In this document: positions 1-10,949 of the stretch, in pieces | Layout of the letters: each line of letters begins with the position of its first letter | How positions within the stretch are numbered: position 1 is the stretch's first letter | Position numbers and translations under genes: made by a program | Notes under the pieces: model-generated | Databases searched by the model: none | The model's input: only the letters and a program-made list of their open reading frames with translations | What the model was told of the DNA's origin: nothing | From: Flabesymbios commensalis | Taxonomy: Eukaryota; Annelida; Polychaeta; Terebellida; Flabelligeridae | Assembly: GCA_964017125.1 (NCBI GenBank) | Contig: OZ024903.1 | Span: 87,889,093-87,953,092, forward strand | Length of the DNA: 64,000 nucleotides | Reading direction: 5' to 3'

Positions 1-697
1 ATTACCACATGTGACAGCCAATAAAACACCTCCGAAATTGCTTCGAAGTAGTCCTATTGACATTCAATCCATTCATCATTCGTGACAGCCAGCGAGCTGT
101 CAAACACTCGATCCTTTCAGGCGAGCAATAGTGATCGCTCTCGATCACTAAATGGCAAGGTCTGCAATATGCAAGACTGAATAATCAGACCATAACCATA
201 CAGCAGCTGATTAGATGACTTTAGACAAGTACAAAAGGTAATAATTTTCACATCACAAGTATATGTGATTTTTATCACGAGGACCCATTAAATCTACACG
301 TTTGTATAAATTTCAGGTTTTGAAAAAACATATTATCGGGATAAAAAACAATAAAAAAACATGTTGTGGCCTGAATAGACTTTGAAGCCTGTCTAACGTC
401 ATTTTTCGGCACTAATGGTTCTTTAAGTGACATTGTATTACAATGATGAGATGAATGATGCACCACCTGCGGCCTCAACACCGTCATGATTGGTGAAGTA
501 AACAATGCAATCAGTAAATTATCGTCTACAAGAGTGGGATCCGCCGCAATGTAAATATTATTGTTCAGTGTAGCATAACGACCTGGCTGCTTTTAATTTA
601 TTATCTATAATCTGAGAGCTCCATTATACACGTAATCGAGAAATATAATTTATCCAAAGCCCAATAGTCTGAAAACCCATTAGTCTGAAAGCCAATT
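1..697. other. Gene-free AT-rich stretch
   Basis: No convincing coding exon, RNA gene or transposon terminus is visible. The last 50 bases carry short direct repeats of a ccaatag/tagtctgaaa motif that lead into the duplicated LINE tail. The only open frame is 76 codons and has no recognisable motif. Confidence 0.5.
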
Positions 698-1547
698 AGT
701 CCAATAGCCTATTAGTCCGAAAACCCAGTAGTCTGAAAGTTACAATACAATTTGAATGCGTTTTTAGCAGTTTTCTGTAAATTCCAGAGAGTAGGACCAG
801 AAACAGAAAAGGCACAAGCACCGAACTTAGTTCTGATACGTGGTACTTTGAGCTTATTTGTGTTGTTTGATCGCAGATGTTTTACGGGATCTGTAGAAAA
901 AAGAACGCTAGATAAATAAGATGCCTGACCATCATTGAGAAAACGAATGACAAAAGTACATATTTTGAATTGTATTCTAAGCTGATTTTGATAGAGGAAT
1001 AGATAGGTATAATAAATAAAATATTTTACAAAAATGTTTTCATGAAAAAATCAAAATGTATAAAAAAAACACGCTAACATCTTCGTTCACTGTCAACATG
1101 CTAGTCCAATAGCCTATTAGTCCGAAAGCCCAGTAGTCTGAAAGTTACAATACAATTTGAATGCGTTTTAAGCAGTTTTCTGAAAGAGGAAATATTTGTA
1201 GCTACACGAAGGTGTGCAGGCAGTAAATTCCGAGAGTAGGATCAGAAACAGAAAATGCACAAGCACTGAACTTAGTTCTGATATGTGGTACTTTGAGCTT
1301 ATTTGTGTTGTTTGATCGCAGATGTTTTACGGAGTCTGTAGAAAAAAGAACGCTAGATAAATAAGATGCCTGACCATCATTGAGACAACGAAAGACAAAA
1401 GTACATATTTTGAATTGTATTCTAAATTGATTTTAATAGAGGAATAGATAGGTATAATAAATAAAATATTTTACAAAAATGTTTCCATGAAAAAATCAAA
1501 ATATATAAAAAAAACACGCTAACATCTTCGTTCACTGTCAACATGCT
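698..1547 (-). repeat. Tandem duplication of a LINE ORF2 C-terminal tail
   Basis: Two direct copies, 698-1102 and 1103-1547, are about 95 percent identical by eye. The second carries about 41 bases (from 1193) that the first lacks. Read on the minus strand, both encode a stretch such as VPRIRTKFGACAFSVSGPT followed by a WN-type motif, which is the usual C-terminal tail of CR1/Jockey-type non-LTR retrotransposons. The extra bases in copy 2 restore the LPAHLRVA-like continuation in another frame, so copy 1 has a deletion. Both copies are dead. The duplication must have happened after insertion, since 5'-truncated LINEs do not arrive as exact tandem pairs. The family assignment rests on the tail motif only. 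Confidence 0.7.
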
Positions 1548-1893
1548 ACAGTATGTTTTCAAAATGCAACAATCTTAGCACTGTCCGCACAATTAAAGCT
1601 GATATTGTCCACCCTTAAAGTTTAAAATAAATGAAAAATAACTAATTCATAATAGAGGAATGTTTGTGGGTGGGATGCAGAGTTCAAATGGCAAGGAAAT
1701 GATTTTGATATGAATATCACAGCTTTCGACAGCAGCTGTTGGGAGCACCGTATTAGTGGAGGTCGTTTTCTAAAAACAATGTGTGGCTTGCAATGACATG
1801 GATGTTGCCTACATATATGCTTATTCAGCGATAGTTTAACTCTTATCTAAATACTAGTAGGCCTAACGCATGTATATATCTATAGATAGGCCC
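1548..1893. other. Gene-free stretch
   Basis: I see no exon, repeat array or transposon end in this AT-rich sequence between the LINE tail and the following MITE. Confidence 0.4.
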
Positions 1894-2105
1894 TTAACCC
1901 TATCAGCGCGGGGACTTTAGACGTCAGATTCTGACGTCTCCAGGCGATTCTCGTGCTGAAAGAAATAAAAATGACCCATTTGACCCATAAGATAGGTATT
2001 CAAATGAAGCGGAAATAAATAACTAAGACATTTATAGACTTCAAATTGATAAAAAATCTTTCTCTATGGTTCGTATATAAATATTTCAGCGCTTTAACGA
2101 GTTAA
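1894..2105. mobile_element. TTAA-flanked MITE (piggyBac-like), copy 1
   Basis: The element is flanked by TTAA on both sides (1894-1897 and 2102-2105). The left end reads ccctatcagcgcggggac. The right end, reverse-complemented, reads ctcgttaaagcgctg, an imperfect inverted match. An internal short palindrome, acgtcagattctgacgt, follows the left end. The internal sequence (ggtattc, agcggaaa, acttcaaattga) recurs at 45012-45187 and, more diverged, near 36036, so this is a real dispersed family. It has no coding capacity. TTAA targets with CCCT ends are the habit of piggyBac-superfamily elements; the assignment is by ends only. Confidence 0.6.
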
Positions 2106-4040
2106 GTATATATACAGATGGCAAAAATGTCACTATATGCTTACGGCATCGCTGGGAAGCGAGATGGGCTCATCCTGGCTGAAGAAGAACCTTTATTGAA
2201 ACAAAATACAAATACATGGGCGCGTATTTGTATTTGATTTACATATATGTTTTATATATAATTTATATACACATATATGTGTGCATTTATATATGACTAT
2301 TGTTTGGAATTTTCTAAATATCTGGGCTACATTAGTAGGCCTACTTGCTATTCTCTATTATTATCATTCCTTGTTAAGTTTGATACATATTTTTCCTAAT
2401 TTAGTTTTCTGATTTGTTGTTTCTAAATTTGACGTGTGATGACGTGCTTATAATTATTTGTGTACTTTTATAGAGCAGACCCAAAATGTTCACCGATGTC
2501 AGAAAAATAGTTACACATACAATTATTATATACTGATCTCAGGGTGACCCTCGCGTGAGCGGTGTTTGTAAACCTTAGTTTTTTTAACAGTTTCGTAATC
2601 TACATAATATTGAATGCTCAAAAGGGTAATACAAACTCCCGATTAGCTTTACAATATGCGCATTGAAACTATGTATTTTATATAGAAGGTACGTGAAAAA
2701 AATGAATTAAATCTTTGATTACAAAATTCTGGCATATATTTTTTTTTATTTTTTTGACAACGTACATAATACATTTTTTCCGGCATTCGGTGCTAGTATA
2801 TAATCTACTATGATGTTATTGATATTTTGATCAGATAAGGTACATCAATTAGATAAATATTTAAGATACATCAAATGTAAACAATTAATTGAATTCAAAA
2901 GCACAACAAACATGTCGTTCTATTTGTCTTAGATCTATTTGTTTAGGAAACCTAATTAGGACATTTGAAATTTTATATCGCATTACATAAAAAACCTGAA
3001 AACAAGTTTTGCAAAAAATGTATCTTACTTTATTATATCTTACTAAATTATATTCTCGTCATCTAAACCCTTTTAGAAAAATGTGTTCATCGTCGAAGAC
3101 AAATTGAAATAAATTGTTTAAAAGACAACTAATAGTCAGGAGGCTAATGTATTAAAGTTCGAAAATGTAGAATGATAGGTAGAGTGTACAAAGCTAACGT
3201 TCAGCCAATCAATCAGAGCTTGGCTTGAGTTTCAGCGTTGTAGCCTACAAACGCTGTGCTGACAATGGCCGGATTCGCGGAGACACTGGAATGCAACTCA
3301 GCTAACTCAAAACATTTGCATAATATTTATACAACGTCGGCCCAGCGTCTCCGACGTTGGTCCAACATTGTATATAAGTTATAGAAATGTTTTGTGTCTG
3401 CTGGGAAGGGATGGAGGATGGAGAGCCAGTCTGGCCGCTGCCAGAAACAGCTAGTCACATGGATTAGGCTTTTATAACTTTTACATAAGTGTTTATTGAT
3501 TAGGACCATCACGTTCTCACGAAGATTATTTCTATCATGGTGGCCAACTATACATGAGACGGAAACTTGTGAAATATGAACCACCAATAAAGCAGTTCAG
3601 ACTTCTCCTCGTAAGATAATCGATCCCATGTTTAATATATCTAGTTGGTTTCCCAAATACCATAAGATGGGAACTAACAAATGCACATAACCTGGACCGT
3701 ATCTGCAAATTTTAAAGACATTTTAGGGTATAAAATGTGGGCTATTATTTTTTTCAACTACGTGTTTTAATGAAGAGATTAAAAATTTAACCCCAGTAAG
3801 CCCAACCCCCACCCTCATTTGCTCGATAAGGGCAAAACTGCTGTTATTTGACACATAGGCTTATCGATCTTCGTCAATTTTTGGTAGATTTGAACAAAGT
3901 TACATTTATCATAAATATCATACATATATCATATGATTATTTCCCAAATCGACTCTAACTTTGTTAAAACAACCAAAAATTGAGAAAGATATGGCAAATA
4001 ACAGCATTTTAGCTTTAACGGATAAATGGAGATAAATAGA
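2106..4040. other. Gene-free AT-rich stretch with TA-rich simple sequence
   Basis: The stretch contains alternating-TA runs near 2220-2300 and, at 3331-3406, one short member of the ttggcccaacgtt palindromic repeat family. No exon is supported; the open frames present are under 90 codons and have no motifs. Confidence 0.4.
3331..3406. repeat. Short palindromic repeat of the CGTTGGCCC family
   Basis: The segment holds alternating inverted words (caacgtcggcccagcg, cgacgttggtccaacattg) and ends in gtgtctgctggg. It resembles the better-preserved copies at 39185-39288 and 54071-54144, whose ends are cagcaaacac and its complement. It has no coding capacity and is probably a very small foldback MITE. 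Confidence 0.5.
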
Positions 4041-4345
4041 GATTAGAGTAGTAGAAGATGGCATACAAGGAACTTTCCGTGTTCCTCCTACATACACTAG
4101 ACAGAGATGGGAGTGGTGAAATATGGTATAAAGGGAACTTTCCATATGTTCCCCCTACACTAGATAGCGATTAGATAGGTGTAAGATGGCATGAATGGAA
4201 CTTTCCGTGTTCCTCCTACGCTAGATATCACCCAGAGTGGTGGAAGATGGCATTAAATGAACTTTCAGTGCTCCTCTTAGAAAGGCTACACTGAATAGAT
4301 ATTAGAGTGGTGGAAGATGGCAAAAAGAAACTTTCCGTATTACTC
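4041..4345. repeat. Minisatellite, about four to five units of 75-80 bases
   Basis: The words tagagtggtggaagatggca, gaactttccgtgttcctcct and acactagat recur in order four to five times with scattered substitutions and small indels. Spacing between successive aactttccgt words is about 70 to 80 bases. The divergence between units shows an old array. No coding role is seen. Confidence 0.75.
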
Positions 4346-4544
4346 CATTCCGTGATATTAGCCAGCAACATCAACAAACTTGTGTTATCAAATACCCATT
4401 TTCACAATGGCCACCAGAAAATTCATCGAGACGAGCCCCATATCAGAAGTTATGCACAAGTAGTGAAAGACAATTAAAGTGTGCAAATCAATTATCCATC
4501 AGCCGAGAAGTGGCGAGCTTTTGTGACTCTGCTGAAATTGTTAG

Positions 4545-4873
4545 CCAGACAGACAGACAGACAGATATTTTATTGACAGAAATAAAAGTCATTACAGACT
4601 TATTTGTCATAGTAATAAAAGAGATATATGTACATGTATATACAAGAATGTTAGTTTGTTAAAATCATATGGCAATATACATGGTATGACAAACAACTAA
4701 AATCATGTTAGGTGGCATTGCTATAATAAAAACTGGGTATTTCGGTAATATAAATGACTACTTCTTAAAATAAAATTAAAAGGCATAGCATGGGGGTCTA
4801 TCATTTTGTTTCCCGCACCAAAACCAGAGATAAAATAGCTACTATGTATAACATACTAATTATATATAGTAGC
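4545..4873 (-). mobile_element. LINE 3' end with (TCTG)n tail (fragment)
   Basis: On the minus strand this segment ends in an AATAAA motif followed by a TCTG microsatellite (plus-strand cagacagacagacagata at 4550-4569), a common 3' terminus of CR1/L2-type retroposons. The block cccgcaccaaaaccagagat (from 4813) and tctggaaagcgtagaaacc (from 4886) recurs at 7914-8000 with a different inner spacer, so two copies of one untranslated region are present. No reverse-transcriptase coding is left here. Confidence 0.5.
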
Positions 4874-4979
4874 AAAAAAGACACTCTGGAAAGCGTAGAA
4901 ACCAAAAATATATACAAGTGCATAATTATGCTACAGTAACTGGAGTATGAAATAAGACAATGGTAAAAATTATATGGTA

Positions 4980-5035
<56 letters not shown>

Positions 5036-5147
5036 TTTAAATACCATATAATTTTTACCATTGTCTTATTTCATACTCCAGTTACTGTAGCATAATTATG
5101 CACTTGTATATATTTTTGGTTTCTACGCTTTCCAGAGTGTCTTTTTT
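4874..5147. repeat. 274-base near-perfect palindrome centred on (AT)n
   Basis: Bases 4874-4980 are the exact reverse complement of 5041-5147. The middle, 4981-5040, is an A/T-run and alternating-AT block that also pairs with itself apart from a slip of one or two bases. The outer words are agacactctggaaagcg on the left and its complement on the right. Immediately after the right arm, ccagagtgtctttt is repeated once more. The left arm continues the LINE 3' region on its left; the right arm is an inverted copy of it. This could be a snap-back replication product or an assembly artefact. Confidence 0.85.
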
Positions 5148-5503
5148 TCCAGAGTGTCTTTTATGTATATATAGTATAAAGCAGTACAATTAAAGTGGCA
5201 ATCCGCGAAACAGGTAGCTCTGAGCCATGTGACCATGAAAGCACAGTCGCTATGAACTCGGAGATTCCCTGATATTGACTAGTGGTGTAAACTTAACAAC
5301 GTAATAACAGTACTACTACCGCAACACAATATATACATACTAATAAAAGTCGGACATTGTGGTTCGTCGACTGCCAACAAAGTATAGCATCAGAACCATC
5401 CATATTATCGAGTGTTGCAGACTTAGTAATTTAATAACAATGACAATTACGGATAATAATTATGTGTGCCATTCACGCAGGACATGGCACTCACACAATA
5501 ACA
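5148..5503. other. Gene-free stretch before TTAA element
   Basis: No coding or structural signal is recognised apart from the small duplicated ccagagtgtc word at the palindrome edge. Confidence 0.35.
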
Positions 5504-5976
5504 TTAACCCTTTCCATGCCTTTCCCGGACCGGGTTCGGGAATTTTAATACTGACTACAATGCCAATCCCGGACCGTGTCCGAGCTAGGCTACAGTTAAT
5601 TGGTTAGGTACCCCTGCATGCTGAACAGTCGCCAAGTGTGGTTCGAGGCATCCAGCGTGCATCGAAACAGTATGTGCCATCTGGTGACTGTTTGGCGGGT
5701 ACCAACCGCTAAGTACCCTCTGGTTATGCTGTGTATGCGTATTTCGGTGGTGTGATTCACAAAAAAGTGGCGGTGTTGATGTTTTGGCGTGATTTAAAAC
5801 AGTTGGCCTGTATCTGTATGTTCATTAATAGGAGTATCCCACCGATGACAATCACCAGATCTCAATGCCATTAAAAACTAGGCGAGCAACAGCTCAACAG
5901 TTCAACAGTGTATAATGCACTCTTATTCATATCTATGTCGATTCATCCACTCTCTGCAGCAAACACAAGACGTTCA

Positions 5977-8900
5977 GTAGCGTATCCAGAAATAAATTAA
6001 AGGGGGTGCTCAGATTTCAAAGAAACCATTCAACAGCAGGGACCTATGGGGGTATGCCTCCGCAAAATTTTGAAAAAAATTAACATCAAATAGTGCGATT
6101 TTGTATCCTTGCTGTAAAACGAAGATATGAGATACTGGCTGAAATGGCAGTTTTAACTTAATGACAGATTGACCTAGCCTACTCTAGTCCAACTATTTAA
6201 GCTAACACAACCACACGATGGAAAAAACACGTAAACATGATCATTAGCTCATTTAATAGCGAGTGCGAACTACTAGGCATAATAAATGATAAAAATAAAC
6301 AGCTGTCGATCCAATGTTGTTTTAATGTTTGGCCAGCGTAGCAGACGGTGGAGCAACAATAATATTAATCAAACGTTGCGTCACCCTCATTGTGATAATA
6401 ATTATACAAACTTGTTTGTGGAATGCCGAGTATGCAATTATGTACGGCCTAATTATGCAAGAATCATCTATTAAAAGTGATAACATGTCATTGAAAAAAG
6501 TTGTGGACCATTTAAATGCTAACAACGTTTACTAATGATCACTTAAAATTCCTGAAATATTTATTTGTATTTCACCCTTATTAATTTGTCACCCTCCCCT
6601 GTGGCAGAATAGTTTTTAATGCAAATGTTATATTCCAGTTCATCATCAGTTAGGCCTGTATCAGATATTTGTGTTAGTATTGGTTGTAGTTTCACATTTT
6701 TAAAACAACTTTACTGCCAATTTTCCATTCTTATACTTGATTTCGTCTCTGGTAAAAAAAAACTGTTGAGTCCCAGCTGTGTCTGAATTATTTCGTGTCA
6801 GTGGCTATACTGGAGGTCTATATAGTGCACTGAGAAAATACGAAAAATTCAAATAGGCCCTAAAACAATTAAATTTTGGAAATTGAAAAAGCGACCCTGT
6901 TTTTTATCCATTTGTTCTCAAGAAGACATTTGTCTCAGAGATGATATCTCTTGAGAAATAAATTCGCTATCACCCAGGTGAAGGAATCATGGTAATTGAG
7001 GAATAATCTTTATCCCGTGATCCTTATTATTTTATTTTATGCAACGCCAAGTGCTTGAATGAGAGGGCAGCACGTCCAACTCTAATCTAAGCCGTTGTCC
7101 GTTTCAAGCGATCCCATAGCCTACTGTGGATTGTGCTTGTGGTGTGTTATAATTATCATAGGGTAGGATAGTCTATGGTAATTACTATCAATATTAGCAT
7201 ATCTACTTTGGAACAACGTTGTTTTAAGGTATTCTATGATAATTATTATCATGAATCTTAGCATATTTATTCTCCATAATATTGTTTCAAGTTTCGCTCA
7301 ACGTTTCAATTATTGGCCAAGACTAACACAAAATTGATATATTTTACTCCGTTTCTTTAAAAAAAAATTAATTTATTGTTTGAAAAATATGTCTATCTCA
7401 CACTAATTGAGGGTGGACAGGAGAAAGAAAACCATTCGCAACAAATTCCTACTTTTAAGTGCTCTGAATGGTTAAATTTTAAAGATTTGCATTGTAAAGA
7501 TTTGCTTCTGTCCCCACATAGGGGCTATGTGGCTATCATTTATTTGACTTCCTTTCAAAAACATGCAAAAATGGTACATTACCATTATTATTAATTGGGT
7601 ATTTTTTTGGACATGTTATTACCTTTGGTTGACGGGAACAGGTCGATACGACCTCTACAATGCCTGTAAACCATATTAGTGAATTAAAAATATATAATAA
7701 AATAATATGACAGTGTAATATAAAACCGACTGTTCACTGGCTATAGGTGTTGCCATACTTATCATGTAAGGCAGCATCATAATGATATCCAGTGTTTAAA
7801 ATAACAATGGTTTTGTGTACATGCCATTTAAAAATGTACATACATAGTATAGATTATACATTTTGCGATATATACACATCAAATAAAATAACCGACAATT
7901 GTCTGTCATCTGTTCCCCGCACCAAAACCAGAGATAAAATAGCTACACTGTGCTCTACACAGTGTAGCAAAAAAGGACACTCTGGAAAGCGTAGAAACCT
8001 AAGTAAAACCTCTAAATCCTTTAGTTGTTTATCATATAAAAGGACAGACAACTAGGGTATGTGTAAAGGAAAAATAGTAAAAACTAATGACACTCTTAAT
8101 TTTAACATGGGCCTACATACATCCCTAAATAAAAGTAATAACATAGTTGATTAGAGATCTTTGAAATTCAGCATAATGACCCACCTCGTCTGGAAACAAA
8201 GGCGACTGAAAAATCACTAAACCTAAAAATAAAACAGAAAAAAAACAAATAATAATTTTGAGGGGAACAGCCATCCATGCCATGTGGTAATACTCTAAGT
8301 CAGATCATGACAAGCGTGATCTCGTAGAGTGATGTCGGTCTGCTCCGAACAGTATCAGAGTCTCCGGCCTGAATTCGAGCCAGGCAGACAACACAATGCA
8401 ACATTCGCAGATTATCGTTCATAGGTCGATCACTTAAGGTGCCATTTGTGCTAGATGTATATATATATATTCAATACACTAGTATAAGTTAGGCAGGGCG
8501 GTTGAGTATCGACAAAGGAGCCCTCCGTCCCTAGTCATGCGTGGCTGGAGCTCAAATAGCCGTCTCACAGCCGATTCAAATTGCACAGGTAGTTTCAGAC
8601 ACAAAATATTCCGCTATATTCGACAATTTACACAAGCACAAGCCAGGCTCCAGGTACATCGATTATTCACATCAAATAAGTTTACCATGGTGAGATATAA
8701 TTCATTCAGTTTCTTCTTAAAAATCATCAAGCTACTAGCACCTCGGATAACAAAAGGTAAATGTTCCATAAGCGAGCAGTGCGATAAAAATAAGTACATT
8801 GGAACTGAAGAGTCTTGCACAGAGGTGATTTGAATAGAACACTCTGTTTTGCCCAGTTCATTGTCTAATCTGAGTCTTTAATCTGTTAATGGCGCCAATG

Positions 8901-9075
8901 ATGCATCCCAGACACCAGCCTTTTAAATCGGAAGGGGTTTATATTTAGATGTGGAGGGGGCTGTAACCAACATGTCGGACACTGGTGGATTAATTGTATA
9001 TAAAATTAATGGTTGCCACTATGGAAATTAAGGGGGGTGCTCGAGCACCCTGAGCACCCCCCTGGATACGCCCCT
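5977..9075. mobile_element. hAT-like 3.1-kb element, no transposase seen
   Basis: The ends are CAGTAGCGTATCCAG (5975-5989) and CTGGATACGCCCCTG (9062-9076), inverted repeats with 13 of 15 matches. Flanking duplication can be read as 8 bases, gacgttca (5969-5976 and 9076-9083), with the CA shared with the terminus, or as 5 bases, acgtt, if CAG...CTG ends are counted in full. CAG-starting ends with an 8-base duplication fit hAT elements. Just inside the right end, aggggggtgctcgagcacccc forms a strong hairpin. Interior open frames are short and show no transposase motif. A LINE tail (8500-8880, minus) and a copy of the LINE 3' block (7914-8000) lie inside. Confidence 0.65.
7650..8880 (-). mobile_element. 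LINE tail and 3' untranslated remnant
   Basis: On the minus strand around 8820-8690 the peptide HLPFVIRGASSLMIFKKKL is encoded. This resembles the closing motif (LP..IR.A.SL..FKKKL) of CR1/Jockey-type ORF2 proteins. Downstream on that strand, 8000-7914 matches the block at 4813-4905, taken as 3' untranslated sequence, with an inner stem gctacactgtg/cacagtgtagc. The intervening sequence is not recognisable. The fragment is inactive; the assignment is moderate to weak. Confidence 0.4.
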
Positions 9076-9769
9076 GACGTTCAACAGATGCTGGGTTAAT
9101 GTTGGCCCAACCTTTGCGATGCTGGACCAACATTAATCAAACATTGGTGCAAACTGCTCTTTTAGAGCAGTTTTGTTGATATAACAACTGTAGGCTTATA
9201 AACACGCTTGAGTGTCCTGAATATATATGGCAAATATAAAACACCACTACTCCGCCACATATGAGTTTATATTCACATAGAAATAGAAAACATTCAATGG
9301 ATTACTTTTTCTGCCTACGCGCTGCTGTGAGAAGGTCCATGTTTACGTTTTTCTGACAGAATTTACAATCGGCTTCAAAACACTGGCAAATATAAATTAC
9401 TGAATGACATGCGAATTGTGCTGGTTCAATCTATCCACTACTAAACAGAATAAATAGCCCTTACCTGTAACAAACTCAAAAATCAAATTAAATATTGAAA
9501 AAAGGATAAGTAATGAGTTGAAGTGAACACCAAAATAGTTCCGAGGTTATAGGAATGGTTATAAAATCACGTGGTAACGCTCACTAACGACTGATAAATC
9601 TGGTCAATCGCCATGCGTGCATACGGCGAAATGAGCGTGTGGTATCAGAGATAATCTCTGAGGTCAGAATGCTACTGCTGCACACTGTTGAAATACATGC
9701 GGTATGCGGTAGACAATAGACAATAGTTTTATTTCATAAGATCTGCATAAATGTAGCCCCCCCCAAAGG

Positions 9770-10385
9770 GGATATCACTCCTAACTGCCCCCCAAAACCA
9801 CTTGAGACACCTGCTGAAATGGTCATTGACCCTGAATGATTCAAATACAGTCATTATTACACCTGGCTCACACATAAAGCACGTTGGAAGGCACAAAATT
9901 GCTATTTTTTGTAATTTTTTTATCGAGTTTGACCTTCATATGACCTTGATATGACTTTTGCACGCCACCTCAGTATTGTGGAACTCCAACCCATGCTACC
10001 CTTTCCATACAGTCATATGTAAATTTGTTGCAATTCATGGCATAGCTGAAGTTCCACACTACTATATTTGGTCACTTTTGGCATTCAAACTTAGTCCTGG
10101 AGAAGGGGAATTTATCCGAAGGTGAAAATAAGGGAAATCCGAAGGGGCTAGGCCCCTATCACTCCTCGAATACTGTTATTACCCTAAAACTACTTAAGAT
10201 ACCTGCTGAAATAGTGCTTAGCCCTGTATGATTTAACTACAGTCATATAACACTTCGCTCACGCATAAATCAAGTTGGAAGACATAAAATGGTATTTTTT
10301 GTTTTTTTTATCGATATCGACCTTCATATGACCTTGACATGACCTCGGCATGACATTTGCCTTCAACCCCAGTAAAGTGCAACCC
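9770..10385. repeat. Two diverged tandem units of about 370 bases
   Basis: Unit 1 (about 9770-10010) and unit 2 (about 10150-10385) share in order: tatcactcct, cacctgctgaaat or tacctgctgaaat, ctgtatgatt-like, tacagtcat, gctcacacataaa, gttggaag, ttgaccttcatatgacctt and a final ccc-rich word. They lie inside the right part of the 5-kb TTAA element. A related two-unit design with different sequence occurs in the TTAA element at 21730-23250. Confidence 0.65.
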
Positions 10386-10564
10386 CGTCCCACCATACAT
10401 TACAGTTACAAATATGAGAGTTCACTTTTAATGATGTTCAGTAGGCCTACTGATGAATCTTAATGGGTGTTTTTTTAAGCCAAAATTACCATTATGCTAG
10501 AGTAGGCTAATTAGGCATTGTATAAATTGGCAGGGGCTAAATTATTAGGCATGGAAAGGGTTAA

Positions 10565-10949
10565 AGTTCATTTAATTAACTAGTGATTTATTACCTATAT
10601 GGCCCTCGCACAAAAAAACATCACAGCTAATTTTAATTCACTATATTGTTTATTTCATACCATTTCACTCACGACCTAGTTAGTACCACATACTCGGAGT
10701 TACAATCGAAGAAAAACATTCCCGACCTCATAGATAAAATCAGTTGACTTAGCAACTCTGAAATCCTCCATAAGGCCCCACCTTGTCTGATAACAAAGGT
10801 GACGGAAACGTCCCTAACCGGCCCTAAAAAGCCAAATAATAAATCCGAGAGAAACAGCCGTCCTGATATGTACCCAAGTCAGATCATGAAGGCATGATAA
10901 TATGGATAATATAGCGATAGGTGACTTTGATTTATTATACTCGGTGTTT
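10565..10949. other. Gene-free stretch, possible LINE 3' flank
   Basis: The segment 10770-10900 (accttgtctgataacaaagg, gaaacagcc, aagtcagatcatga) resembles 8180-8320 (acctcgtctggaaacaaagg, gaacagcc, aagtcagatcatga). The two are therefore copies of an unnamed repeat, perhaps retroposon untranslated sequence. No exon is seen. Confidence 0.4.

Larger units (their letters stand above)
5958..9150. repeat. CAGCAAACAC foldback repeat, split by a hAT-like insertion
   Basis: The left half is cagcaaacacaagacgttca (about 5957-5976). The right half resumes at 9076 with gacgttcaacagatgctggg and continues through ttaatgttggcccaacc to about 9150. Joined without the insertion, they match the intact family members at 39185-39288. 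The insertion therefore marks an exact empty site with a duplicated gacgttca. Confidence 0.65.
5504..10564. mobile_element. 5-kb TTAA-flanked element with 14-bp TIRs (piggyBac-like, non-autonomous)
   Basis: TTAA at 5504-5507 is followed by ccctttccatgcct (5508-5521). Its exact complement aggcatggaaaggg (10547-10560) is followed by TTAA at 10561-10564. Perfect 14-base inverted ends plus TTAA duplication are diagnostic of a piggyBac-type insertion. No transposase is present: open frames inside are under 100 codons. Much of the length is later insertions: a foldback repeat split by a 3.1-kb hAT-like element (5977-9075). Near the right end is a two-unit tandem duplication (9770-10385). What remains of the original is about 2 kb. 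Confidence 0.75.

Noticed and set aside
698-1547. Pair of direct repeats that could be long terminal repeats
   Set aside because: They are immediately adjacent with no internal region, and both encode a LINE C-terminal motif on the minus strand.
7376-7594. 72-codon frame in the hAT-like element, possible transposase piece
   Set aside because: No hAT dimerisation or catalytic motif is visible; the length and composition fit chance.
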